Below, piece by piece: positions 35,138 to 46,480 of a stretch of DNA of 64,000 nt. Positions within the stretch are counted from its first letter, which is position 1. Each line of letters starts with the position of its first letter. The stretch is from Emergomyces orientalis (lineage: Eukaryota > Ascomycota > Eurotiomycetes > Onygenales > Ajellomycetaceae), in contig MOWL01000048.1 in the NCBI GenBank assembly GCA_002110485.1, forward strand, positions 372,001 through 436,000, read 5' to 3'. A model generated the notes under the pieces. The model was not told where the DNA came from. It saw only the letters and a list, made by a program, of their open reading frames with translations, and did no database searches. The position numbers and the translations under genes were made by a program.

Positions 35138-38100
35138 ATGGAGATCTTCTGTCGAAATGTCCCAGACCAGGTCCAGAACAACCATTTGGCACGACAATTC
35201 AGACCTGTACTTGCTCCCTTCGGCATCCACTGTTTTCATTGCCACAAGCTCCCCAACCGCAATGCTATTTTGACAATTAGCGACCCCAGTAAGGGTTTGA
35301 AATTGCTTGCTGTTTATGGTCAGGGGAGTGGTCAGGGTAGGGCCCGAAGACCTCCAAGACAACAACTGAGAATGTTTGGGCAGAATATCTACATAGAAAA
35401 AGGTCGCAATACACCAGACGAGTTTCAGCTTCGCACAATAAGGAACGAGGAAGAATCTAGGCTTTCGCGTGGGGCTGTATCTGGCAACGTACAAAACCAT
35501 CATCAACCAGCGCCTGTTAAACGGGGCAAGAGCTTTTCGATCACCACCATGTCCTGTGGCATGTGGGATTATCACGACGGCAATCCGGTGTTTATTGAGT
35601 GTTATCGCACTGGGAAGAATGGCAAAATCGCGTTTGGGAAGACTGCTATTCGTGTTGCACTAGAGACGGCGCAGAATATGATCTATCATTTGGACTTCAC
35701 CTACACCAATATTCTCGGATCTATATACACCGGCACGGTCAAGGCGCCTTCTATAACCATCACGGCCGATGCTGCCCCGAGGCTATACATGACTGACCCA
35801 AGGGATGAGTTAACGGCTGGATTTGCTGCGCTTCAAATACTACAAAAATGGCAGCGAGGACCTCCTCCAAAAACTAGAGTTGGCCATTTCGGTGGTGAAC
35901 ACGAGGCACTTGCTGGTACTTGTTTTGTCTATAGATTTCTCTTGGCGGACCCAAGTGACCTCAATACCGTTCGAGATCTTGCTAACGAGCGCCATATCCC
36001 TGAAATTGCAAGATGGGTCGATCATCGCGCGAAGTACGACGTACCGTACTCTATCTTAATGCAGAGGTTTATGAACTTCTTACGTCAAGAACATCTGCCA
36101 TATCGCGTTAGGTTCCAGCTACAAAAGCTGGTGTGGAACGGTGACATATCGCCCGCAGACGCAATCTCATTTGCATCCCGTGTCGAAGCCGCGCTGGTCG
36201 TCAAAGATCTGGATATTGTTGTTAAAGCGTTGATGAGACTATCACAACTTGTTCAATGGCCGTCCCCGGACGTGGAAGCCTCGGAAGTTGACGTTCCTGC
36301 GCTGGTGGAGACGTTCACAAATGCCCTTGAAAATGCCGTCCGCGAGCAAGCGATGAGCCGAACCAATCGCCAAATCCACCCCAATCATATCTCCATCCAC
36401 CGTGCTCAGATTACGCCTTGCGGTATGTACCTTTACGGGCCCCAGATGGAAACCAAGAATCGAGTCCTGCGCAGTTATGCTAGCCATGTCGACCATTTCC
36501 TCCGTGTTGAATTTGTGGACGAAAGCGGTGACCCTGTCCGATATGACCCCCGCGCATCTGTTGACATGATATTCGAATCTCGCTTCAAGGGCGTATTGAA
36601 ATCCGGAATCAACATCGCAGGCCGCAAGTTTGAGTTTCTTGGCTTTTCTCATTCGTCATTGCGCTCTCAGACGTGCTGGTTCGTCGCACCCTTTTATATG
36701 GATGGGATTCTATACAATGCCACGACTATCATTCAAAACCTAGGTAACTTTGATCATATTTACTCCCCGGCAAAGCAGGCTGCGAGAATTGGACAGTCGT
36801 TTTCCGACACCTTGACTTCAATACCTGTATCTAAGGACATTGTTTCGGTTGGGGAAGATGTTGAACGAAACGGTCGGGTCTTCAGTGATGGCGTCGGCAC
36901 GATATCAGCTTCTGTAATGTATAAGATCTGGAAGGACTATTCGTTACGGACGACGGTGAAACCTACTGTATTTCAAATCAGGTTTGCTGGTATTTATGTC
37001 CCCTTCCATGGTTTATTTAAAGTCTTAAAAAAGTTGGTTTATAATAGTATATCTTCTTGATCTTCTCTAACTCGCTTTTTATGCAGGTGCTAAGGGGATG
37101 ATTTCTCTTGATAACGAAAAGAAGGGTAAATCGCTGATGCTCAGACCATCCATGATTAAATTTCAAGTGCCAAATTCCCCCAATGCTTTTAATATCGAAT
37201 TATGTGGGTCGGGGATAAGGTCGTTACCTTTCTTTCTCAATTCCCAGTTGATCAAAATTCTTGAAGATCTAGGCGTCGAAGATGGTGTGTTTTTGAAGTT
37301 ACAGGCAGATGAGATTGCGAGACTCCGTGCTACGGCCACTTCGACGGCACAGGCTGCTAGATTTTTGGAAGACACAAATGTAGCAAAGTCAGTAGGGTTG
37401 CCATGGCTTATCAGGATTTTGGAGGGCTTTGGACTCCGCCACTCTGACGACGAGTTCTTGCGTCGGGTTATGGAGCTTGCTGTTCTGATCAAACTACGAG
37501 ATCTGAAATACCGTGCTCGAATCCTAGTCCCCAAAGCCGTCACCCTCTTTGGCATCATGGATGAAACCGGGACCCTCAAGGAAGGGGAGATTTTCTGCAC
37601 TAGTCTGTCCGATAAAGGAATTAGGGAGGTGCTTGTGAATCCTAGGGTTGTTGTCACTCGCTCGCCAGCCATGCATCCCGGTGACGTTCAGATCGCAAAG
37701 GCGGTCGATGTCCCTGCCGACTCCCTTCTCCGCCACCTTCACAACTGCGTCGCTTTCAGCCAGCATGGCTCCCGTGACCTCCCCAGCATGCTGAGCGGTG
37801 GTGATTTAGACGGTGATTTGTATAACGTCATATTCGATGATACGTTAATTCCTAGGCGAATTGCGACCCCGGCAGAATATCCTCGGGGGGAGGAAAAAGT
37901 GCTTAACCGGCCAGTCGTAAAAGATGATATTATAGATTTCTTCGTGACGTTCATGCAGCAGGACCAGCTGGGAAGGATTGCCACGATTCATCAGACGATT
38001 GCAGACCAGCGGCCTCTTGGGACTTTTGATCACGATTGCTTATTACTTGCGGAGCTGCATTCTACCGCTGTTGATTTCTCAAAACGCGGAGTCCCTGTAC

Positions 38101-39247
38101 GTTCTTTATTAGTTCTCAACGTATACTTGCACCATACGTCTGGAGTGTAGGCTGACTTGAAACGTTCTACAAAATAATAGGTTGACCTTGCCCGCATCCC
38201 CAGATTCCCACGATACCGTCCAGATTTCCAGGCCCCGGGCCCCCGCGTTCGTATTGCAGAGAATCTTTCTTTTCTAGAAGCAGACGACGAGATGATAGTT
38301 CAAGACGATGACGAAGATGAGGACGAGCGCCCGGCTGCCAAGTTCTATAAAAGTGAAAAGATCCTGGGAAAACTGTACCGATCTATTAACGAAGTGGAGT
38401 TCCTTCAACATCGACAGAATGTCATGGAGCGTTCCTCGGCGGTGGGTACTCCCAGCGTGCTTAGAGGTGTTTGGGCTTATGTGCAGAACGAAACCGACGG
38501 GTTCCTATGGGATCATCATGTTGAGAGTGCGCTGGATATTCGGCAGATGTATGTAATTTGGATCCCGGTTCTTTTACTTTCCGTCTTCTTTCCTCCGCTA
38601 ACGTTTATTTTTTATTTTTTATTTGTCTGTTTAGTTACGAAGATAACCTCTGGGAAATCATGGGTCGTTACTCCTCTACTCCATGGAAGAGTTCCATCAC
38701 CGAGTATGAAGTTTTCGTCGGCACTATCCTCGGACATGGACAGAAACTCAATCAGCGGCAGAAGGACGCGTCGAAACAGATGAGGGAGGGTATGTTAATT
38801 TTCGCTCACAATTACCGCATATCTATATTTAAATTCACATCTCCGTTCGCTATATGCATACATTACCACCCCTTTTTTTGATAAAATCCATAAACAATTC
38901 CCGCTAACGCAAGAACGCCAGAATACGAGGAACTCGTCCAATTCGTCACCACCTTGATCCAAGATCGCGAATCAGGTGGCATAGAATCCCTCGAACGCTC
39001 CATAGCGTGCCTCTACATCGCCGTCGAAGATGAGAAGAAGCCGAATACAAGTACAAAAACTAACGGGCGCGATACCTCCGTGACTCGTTCTTATCATACT
39101 CCGCAACAGCAATATCAGGATCAATCGGGGCATGGCTACGGGCCTGATAGACATGGTCAGAAGCCTAAGCTGCTGAGTTTCCCGTGGATTGCGGCTATTG
39201 TGTGCTTGAAAGAGGTCGATAAATTGCAGCGAAGTATGCCGTTTTAG
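35138..39247 (+). CDS. RNA-dependent RNA polymerase of the RNA silencing pathway
   Basis: Makes double-stranded RNA for Dicer; S. pombe Rdp1 / Neurospora SAD-1/RRP-3 type judged by the N-terminus MEIFCRNVPDQ and overall length. Exons 35138-36989, 37087-38096, 38181-38548, 38635-38789 and 38922-39247; 1236 aa. The catalytic loop is SGGDLDGDLYNVIF (D857, D859, D861). Also seen: VFSDGVGTISASV, MISLDNEKKGKSLMLRPSMI, QMRPL-like region KAVDVPADSLLRHLHNCV and FSQHGSRDLPSMLSGGD. An acidic patch DDDEDEDERPA near residue 990 precedes the C-terminal head. The catalytic core looks intact. Start at 35138 gives the family N-terminus; 35099 in frame adds 13 unrelated aa. Confidence 0.92.
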
Positions 39248-40213
39248 AGGAACGTTATTTCTCAGGTGGAGTATGGGGGAGGGTTTATATGATATTGTAC
39301 CGTGTGAATGGCCTTTTCTGTGAGAAAATGGTTGAATACTGTGGGTTGGTTGAGTTATGGTTCTGCGGATAAATAGGGTAAGAAGGGGGCATGGGCTCGT
39401 TTTCATCTTTTTTTTTCCAATTTTTTTCCAATTTTCCCCCCCTAACTTCTCGTTTGATGATGCTCTGATATCTCGGTTGGTAGTAATTATGGGCATAAAT
39501 CGGTACATTGATAGGTACAGTACATATTTTTAGCAAGGTGTCGGTGCAGGCAAATCAAGGAGTCAAGTGCAGGTACAGCAGGCATGGGTTATCGGTTTAC
39601 TTTGCTTTCTCTTCTTTTCACAGGTGATGCATGGGTGGGTAGCTATTGTTTTATCCTTGCATTTGCATTCAGTTATTCCTCCTCTTCCTTCTTTTTCTTC
39701 TTCTTCTTCTTCTTCTTCTTCTTATTATTATTATTATTCTTCTTCTTCTTTTTTGGTGGGTTATTACTTAAATTTTAATTTTAATTGATACACATATTGA
39801 ATGCTTTGCATGACCTCGCCAAGGAGGTGCTGGTACTGACACTTCGGTTTACGGATAGGGCTGGGTTTATTTTTGCCGCATTATTTGAATGAGAAACAAA
39901 CATAGATATTAATCCGTCCATAGTATGATCATTTATTGTTCTACCTTCAAAATGCACGCTCCATGTATTTTTTTTGTTACATATTGTTACCACGCACCAA
40001 TACACTAGTAACTAACTCGGAGCTCTCTCCACCAAAATTTTCCCAGCAGACCCCAAGACCAGAGCATAACTCACATATATTGGGAATCGTGGAGCGGGAA
40101 GATACAGCCCTCCGGCGCAACCATGTTCCATAACTTCTGCTAAATTCTAATCTACCCGTCCAGCTCCTCCACCCATTTCCCTTTACTCCCCCGGCCATCA
40201 AGCTCACTCACCA
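39248..40213. other. Intergenic region between RdRP and MED6
   Basis: 966 bp with TTC/TTA microsatellite at 39686-39752. No gene seen. Confidence 0.5.
39686..39752. repeat. (TTC)n/(TTA)n microsatellite
   Basis: Mixed trinucleotide runs: TTC, then TTA, then TTC again. Confidence 0.85.
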
Positions 40214-41591
40214 TGGCTGCTCAACCTGAAGTCCCGCTGGAGGAAATCACCTGGCGCTCCCCACATCATTTGCAGATGATGGGCGGCTTCCTCCATTCAA
40301 ACAATAGTACGTATTTACATATTAAATTCCCCTATACATATATCTCAAAAATGAGACATTAAACCAATATGTCGAACAGTCCTCTTCTATTTTGCGGAAT
40401 CCCCTTTCTTTGACCCGACTTCCAACAATGCCTCCCTCGCCATCCAAGCCTCCTATAACGAGAATTTCCGCCCCTATATCGAGACACGCGAGGCCTTCGA
40501 GGGCCGGTTGAAGACTATGCAAGGTTTAGAGTTCATGGTTGTACATGATCCATTGCAGGAGGCTGCGGCGGCGGCAGCTGCGGCGGCGGGTGGGAAACAA
40601 CCTCAAAGATTACCGCAGGAGCCATCGAATGTGTGGGTGATTCGGAAGCAGGCGCGGAAGAAACGGATGGGAGCGGGGTCGGGATTGGGGGCTGCGGGTA
40701 GTGATGATGAAATTCAGGTTCTCGCGACGTATTTTGTAGTGGGGGATTCGGTGTATATGGCACCGTCAGTGCTGAAGATTGTTGGGAGCCGGATGGTATG
40801 TATAAGGGACACCATCTACTGCATATCTACTGCAGATGCTAGTTTCCTTTTTGGTCTATTCGTAAACAGTATTACTGACAAACTGTCACTTGCAGCTCTC
40901 AACGGTAACATCCCTAACGAAAGCTCTCTCCGTCGCATCTCCCTTGCCCATCTTCTCCCCGGCTTATGGCCACACATATATGCCCCCCGTCCCCAAATCC
41001 CTGGAAGCGTCCCGCCTAGGCGTCCAGCAATCCGGCCAACAGAGCATTGCCAGCACACCAATGCCCGACACGTCACAGCCAAAAGGCGGAAGCGCCCCGT
41101 CAGCATCAGCTACACAACAAACATCCCCGCTAACCTCATCATCTACAACAATGCAAGACTCCCGCAGCCTCGCTGAAGCCTTTAACCTCCTCTCCCGCTA
41201 CGGCGATGAATTCATGGACGACGCGCCCTTACTGGGTGAACCGGGCTCCTTCATCATTGGCAAGGCATCAGCAGAGCCGCTGGTAGTAGGGACGCGGCAA
41301 TCTACTAATAATAAGGTATCCAAAGCCCCCACACCCGCCCCATCTGCTGGCGTGGGGGCCGGTATGAGTAAACCAGGGACACCAGCTGCAACAACAGCAG
41401 CAGGAACAACAGCGGCGCTACCTACTATTAAGACTGATCCAGCTACGCTTGGGGTTTTAGGAAAGGCGGGGAAAGGGGGGGAGAAGAGTCCTACGACGCC
41501 TGGAGGGGGGAGGGAGAGGGCAAAGAGGAAGAAGAGTAAGGTATCGACTGCAACCGTGGCTTCCTTGGCTGCGGGGACGGGTGGCTCGTGA
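40214..41591 (+). CDS. MED6: Mediator complex subunit 6, with apparent 1-nt frameshift in exon 1
   Basis: Head-module subunit of Mediator, linking activators to RNA polymerase II. Exons 40214-40306, 40380-40795 and 40896-41591. Family sequence is clear: PLEEITWRS at the start, then PHHLQMMGGFLHSNN, LFYFAESPFFDPTSNNA, REAFEGRLKTMQGLEFMVV, VWVIRKQARKKR, VLATYFVVGDSVYMAPSVL and SPLPIFSPAYGHTYMPP. The first two pieces lie in different frames: reading from ATG 40214 reaches TGGCGCTCC, while PHHLQ begins at 40261 one base short (CTCCCACAT instead of CTCCCCACAT). One C appears to be missing at about 40258-40262. Cause may be sequencing error in a C run, strain mutation, or use of ATG at 40276 as start. 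C-terminus is low complexity with a basic RAKRKKSK end. An alanine run lies at 40562-40590. Confidence 0.85.
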
Positions 41592-42305
41592 TTTTATATG
41601 GGATCTTGAAAATTATTGGCTTCGTTCTTTTATTATTTTGCTTTTTATTGGGCGCACCTATATTTTGGGTTTTAAATTGGGTGGATATACCAGGGTTTAC
41701 GAAATGCGGTAGAGGCGCAATCGGAGGGATATTTATTCTCTACAAAATTTACACATAATTATCACCGTGATTTGCTCCATCCTAAATACTATCCTAAATA
41801 TGAAATATTATCTCCATCCCCGGCCCCTTGAACTTCCGCATATCCGCTGACATAATTTCGCCGAACCCTGTGCTTGCCCAAAGGTTATTTTCTGGTGGTT
41901 CCTGACTATTAATAACCCCACATTATATTCCTCCGTACAGAAATATAATACAAACATCAACATCTATCATATATATAGACACAGTCATTCTAGTCTTATA
42001 TTCGCCGTCAGCCCCCTTTTTCTTAGCTGTATTGCATCTCTAGGTATAGAATTCTAGAAATTTACTGCTTGCAGAACCCCTGGGTGGTTGAATAAGTCAA
42101 GCCTTTGTTAACATTTCCGCCCCCGCGACGGACTACTGACTCACCGCTATCGAGAGCAAGACTTTCACTCGTGTAAGGACATAGTCCTAATATACATATC
42201 GAGAATACTACTCACGAATTCTCTACAGCGAGGCAACCCCTCCAAACCACCCCTCAATCAAATATACCCCTACCTAGGATTATACCCCCTCACCTACACT
42301 CAAGC
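41592..42305. other. Intergenic region between MED6 and LOG-like gene
   Basis: 714 bp, AT-rich; no gene seen. Confidence 0.5.
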
Positions 42306-43128
42306 ATGGCTACCACCGCCCCCGCCACCGCTGCTAACGCAGATAAACCCACCGTAATCTGCGTCTTGTAAGTCAAAAAACAAAAATAATTCCCCGTCGT
42401 AACTCACATGCAAAAAGCTAACCCCACCCAGCTGTGGCGCCCACAGCGGCACCTCCCCCTCCCACCTTGCCGCCGCCCGCGCCCTCGCCCACATCTTCCA
42501 CAAAGAAAATATCACTCTCGTCTACGGCGGTGGCACAGGCGGCATCATGGGCGAACTCGCACGTACCTTAGTCTCCCTCTCAGGCCCCAAGGCCGTCCAC
42601 GGCATCATCCCCACCGCCCTGGTGAAGGTTGAGGACGGGTATAGGACGTCTCTTACAGCTACGGATGCGCAGGCGGGCGGGAAGGCGCCGGAGCGGGTTG
42701 TTCTTATAAGTGATGCGCAGGAGGCGGAACAGCAGGGGTCGTCGCTGGGGGAGTCGGAATATGGTCTGACAACGCTTGTGCCGGATATGCATACACGCAA
42801 GCGGACGATGGCGCAGAAGGTTATGGAAGGGGGTCCTGGGAGTGGGTTTGTGGTTCTTGCAGGGGGGTTTGGGACGCTGGAGGAGGCTATGGAGATAGTT
42901 ACGTGGAATCAGTTGGGGATTCATCATTGTGGGATTGTGTTGTTGAATATTGATGGGTATTGGGATGGGTTGATGAAGTGGTTGGAGAAGAGTGTGGAGG
43001 AAGGGTTTGTGAATCGTGCGAACAAGGGAATTTTGGTGGAGTGTCGGAGTGTCGAGGAGGTTTTGGGGGCTTTGAGGGAGTACAGGCTTAGTGAGGGGAG
43101 ATATTCGTTGAATTGGGCCTCTAGTTAG
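42306..43128 (+). CDS. LOG-family protein (putative nucleotide phosphoribohydrolase)
   Basis: LOG/YvdD-type Rossmann protein, often misnamed lysine decarboxylase; relatives hydrolyse cytokinin riboside 5'-monophosphate or AMP. Exons 42306-42367 and 42432-43128; 252 aa. Motifs: VICVFCGAHSGTSPSH, LVYGGGTGGIMGELA, the MHTRKRTM motif with the conserved R/K, and AGGFGTLEEAMEIVTWNQLG, where the usual P of PGGxGTxxE is A. C-terminal GYWDGLMKWLEKSVEEGF is typical. The intron splits the F codon of VFCG. In vivo substrate unknown; fungi make cytokinins rarely, so nucleotide salvage is as likely. Confidence 0.88.
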
Positions 43129-43571
43129 GGAGGGATGAAGTAGAGGTAAGGGGGAGGATGGGATTGGAATTGGAATGGTTCTTATAGTTACCCTAGTTTT
43201 ATCCGTTCTGGGCGTAAAGGTTTGAGGCTTTTTATTATTAGCGTTATGAATTTGATGGACATTACTTTCCGATTACAGGGTAGAGACATGCAATATGCAG
43301 ATGAGTGGACCTTATATATATATATATATTATGCCTTTCCATAACCAGGAATTGCCATTATTAGCGGTTTGTGAATAGATAAGATATCACATCCTCAATA
43401 TCGTGGTGGCAGAAAGCGTCATCTATTCCGATAAACAGATCATGGCTAGAAAACTCAGAACGTAGAACATCAAGAACAAGCTTGACCTTAATATCTAGGT
43501 AGTCTCAATAAACAGAGAATCGCATTTAAAAACCAAAGAAATCAATAACCAGTATTCCATCATCTCAATCA
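43129..43571. other. Convergent 3' flanks of LOG-like and proteasome genes
   Basis: 443 bp. Holds a (TA)n run at 43313-43329. No gene seen. Confidence 0.55.
43313..43329. repeat. Short (TA)n run
   Basis: TA dinucleotide run in the 3' flank of the LOG-like gene. Confidence 0.8.
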
Positions 43572-44490
43572 TCATGAATCAACCTCCATCGACTGCCCCT
43601 CCGCCGATTCCCCTTCCGCATGTGCCCCCTCATTACTCGCGCTCTCCAAAAACCCAGCAACCTCCAACCCCTCATACAACTTAAATGCCTCTACTTTCCC
43701 CTTCCCCACCCCACTCCCAACCCCGACAACCCCGACTGTCGTATTATCAACTGTAAGCTCCTTATCCTGCGACAAACTCTCTTTCAACGCTTTAAGCCCA
43801 TGCTGAATCAGCTCCTCCCGCCCACAACTCTCAAACTTCTCCAAATGGCGCTCTAGGTACGTCCGCGCCATCTGACTCCGCGCCCCAATCGCACAGGCAA
43901 CCATCTCATGCGTCATCCCCGAGGGCTGGAATTCATATAAATGGGGTCCCGCGTCGTCGATGCCCGCCACGAGCAAGCCGACGCCGTAGGGCCGTTTGCC
44001 GTAGTGTTGGGTGTTTGTCTGGGCGCGGTCACCGACTTGGTTGACGATGCGTTCGAGGGGGATGGGGCGGCCGTAGGTCATTTTTGAGGCGAGGGATTGC
44101 TGCTTCATGAAGTTTGAGAGGACGCGGGCGTCGGAGGCTAGGCCGGCAATGGCAATGCCTAGGTGCTGGTCTATGGGGATTACCTTTTTTTGGTAGGAGG
44201 AGAGTTCTTCGGCGTTGCGCTGTATATATATTAGTTCTGGGGTATTTCCTAGGGTATGGTGTAGATGGAAACAGTACTTTCAGAGCCACTAGGACGGCAT
44301 GTGTCTTGCTGGCAATTCCGACGACTACTGAACCTTGTTTTACTGCTTCTTGGGCATACTCGACTTGGAAGATCCGACCTTGTGGCGAGCTGTAATGTAG
44401 ATTGCCTGGTCAGTAGTTTGGAATCTGATAGTGTGGGTAGATATCTGCTTACAAGGTCACCGAATCGTTGTCGTAGTTGTTTCTGAACAT
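43572..44490 (-). CDS. PRE5: 20S proteasome alpha subunit, PSMA1/Pre5 (alpha-6) type
   Basis: Structural alpha-ring subunit of the 20S core. Exons 44453-44490, 44278-44389 and 43572-44219; 265 aa. N-terminus MFRNNYDNDSVTFSPQGRI continues as FQVEYAQEAVKQGS, the proteasome alpha signature. Then ALKRNAEELSSYQKKV, GLASDARVLSNFMKQQ, NTQHYGKRPYGVGLLVAGID and IGARSQMARTYLERHLEKFE, diagnostic of PSMA1. The acidic C-terminus (EGESAEGQSMEVDS) resembles the tail in orthologues. All three introns-exon joins close in frame. Divergent from VPS55. Confidence 0.93.
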
Positions 44491-45017
44491 GATGAAATAG
44501 ATCCGAGTAATTGAGGAATGGGTATCACAGGAGTAAAAGAGCTATACCAGAGATATTCCTGTTGAATAGTAAATAGTAAATAGTAAATGTGTATTGTGTA
44601 TGTAGTTTGATATCTCTCAGGCAGATCCCACAAGTGACGCGGTAGAGCTTCAGTCCAGATCGGGTTAGGCGGGAAATGGCGGGGATTAGGTAATTGCTGA
44701 CTGTGGTATTGTGTCGTATCGTATCGTATCGAACTGATACCAAGCGCTTTATTGCTACCTCATGCATACATTGATTGCTGCTTGTCCTGCAATAACTGGA
44801 TTAATTAATTAAATATTAACTTCCTTGTGGCTGAGATACTGCTACTCATCTATTTACTCCTCCCTGATATTCCCACTCCCCCGCCCGTGCCTGTGGGACT
44901 GTCAGTTAAACCCTTTGATCCAAGTTGGAGCTGGACTGACATCAACCATCCAACAGCCTCCTCCTCCGCTCCTCTCCCACCCATCCTCCTTCGAAACAAC
45001 CCCTCCACACCACAATC
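44491..45017. promoter_or_regulatory. Divergent promoter of proteasome subunit and VPS55
   Basis: 527 bp. Contains AATAGTA x3 (44565-44585) and GTATC x3 (44716-44730). I see no PACE-type GGTGGCAAA element. C/T-rich before the VPS55 ATG. Confidence 0.5.
44565..44585. repeat. Tandem heptamer AATAGTA x3
   Basis: Three exact consecutive copies just upstream of the proteasome gene start. Confidence 0.85.
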
Positions 45018-45633
45018 ATGACAGCGGGCCTGAAAACCATCATTGCCCTCTCCTTCGTATGACGCCCTCGTCTCTCCCCTTCGCTGCATTTAATAACCGC
45101 ATCTATCTAACTGCTGTTCGATCGAACAAAAGGTCCTTGCGATCGGCTTTCTCCTCGTCATCCTCTCCGCCGCGCTATGGCATAACTATCTCCCCCTCCT
45201 CGTCGTAGCCACATATGTGATCGCCCCGCTACCGAACTGGATATGCGGTCGCTGTGCCAACCCGGATGATTTCATGGAGAGCTCTGGGAGTGCGGTGGTT
45301 GATTTTGGGAGGTGGTGTACGGGTGTCTTGGTCGTAATGGGGATTGGTAAATTGTTTTCTTTCATATATGCTGTTCCTCCCCTCTTAAAGCGCTTCTGGC
45401 TGCAGTGGAAATCTTTACCTTCTAGTCTTCCGTTTCAGTCCCTATAAATACATCCATCAAGGCGCCTACTGACTTGTATGTGTTTGCCTGTATAAACAGC
45501 CCTCCCAGCAGTCCTGGCGCATAGCGGCGCCATCCAGATTCCCGCGATGGTCATGTCGATCCTGGGCGGTCTATTGATATACATCACCATTATCAGTTTC
45601 TCGATGTTTTTCCAGGAGCAGGAAGAGTTCTAA
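45018..45633 (+). CDS. VPS55: Vacuolar protein sorting protein Vps55
   Basis: Small endosomal membrane protein (OB-RGRP/LEPROT family) that works with Vps68 in late endosome to vacuole transport. Exons 45018-45056, 45133-45346 and 45500-45633; 128 aa. Four hydrophobic segments: TIIALSFVLAIGFLLVIL, NYLPLLVVATYVIAPLPN, TGVLVVMGIALPAVLAHSG and MVMSILGGLLIYITIISF. Family motifs are APLPNWIC and DFMESSGSAVVDFGRW; C-terminus FFQEQEEF. Its complex partner VPS68 lies 3.1 kb downstream on the same strand. Confidence 0.92.
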
Positions 45634-46480
45634 GAATGCTAAAATCTGGACGGTAATTTGCTGTTCCCCCACCATTGTCGCCGCCCACTTCAGCCATATT
45701 TCTCCCGTTATTATTAGTTCCCACCTTTCCCATTTTATTTACCCTATGTGTCCAGGAGCCAGTGATTTGTGTCTCTACGTTTACATTTTCATTTTTTCCG
45801 CCTTGTTGCGTTCATGATATTAGTCTTCGGGGGGTTTAGGTTACTGGATTTTTTCTCATTGTTTTGTTTTCTTTTCGAGTGTGTGAATGCATTTGTTTTG
45901 TTTCGCTTGCGCTGAGATTATATTGCAAGCCTGAAAGATCATATTCGAGCTGTTCGTTTTATGGATACTAATACCAATATACTCTTGTCTCGAATTTCGC
46001 CCATACCTATAGTATGTACCAATGTGTCTGGGCGGGAGCAGGTCGTCATGAGCAACCGTATTCAATCCTTTTTTGCACACTTCTCCCATTACCCAGCCAT
46101 TCACATGTTTTATATTTTACCGTTGTAGCACATGTACAATATCATGTTTATGCAATTTCCAATCCATATATTTAAATATCCTTTATTTTTCGCCCTGGGA
46201 TATATCGATATGACGCTGCTCTTAAATACCACGTGACATCGCGCGCGCATCCATGGAAACATTCGCGATTCTCGAATTGAGCGTTGAAGAGAACACTTTA
46301 ACAAAGGCTCATGCATTGGCAGGCTGTGGAATTTTAGAGTATCGTGATCTATGGCATAATATAAATTGATACGATTTGGCAGCAGGAACTACATTTCATC
46401 TATATATTGATTGCACCCAATTGCTGCGCACTGAAATGTTGTTGTGAGATACGCGCCAATAGCATACCTACCCCAAAACA
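45634..46480. other. Intergenic region between VPS55 and SLD7-like gene
   Basis: 847 bp. E-box core at 46230-46235 (ACCACGTGACAT), about 250 bp before the SLD7-like start. No gene seen. Confidence 0.5.
46230..46235 (+). promoter_or_regulatory. E-box CACGTG upstream of SLD7-like gene
   Basis: Context TACCACGTGACATC; same extended GTCACGTG form (reverse strand) as at 7555. Confidence 0.35.
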
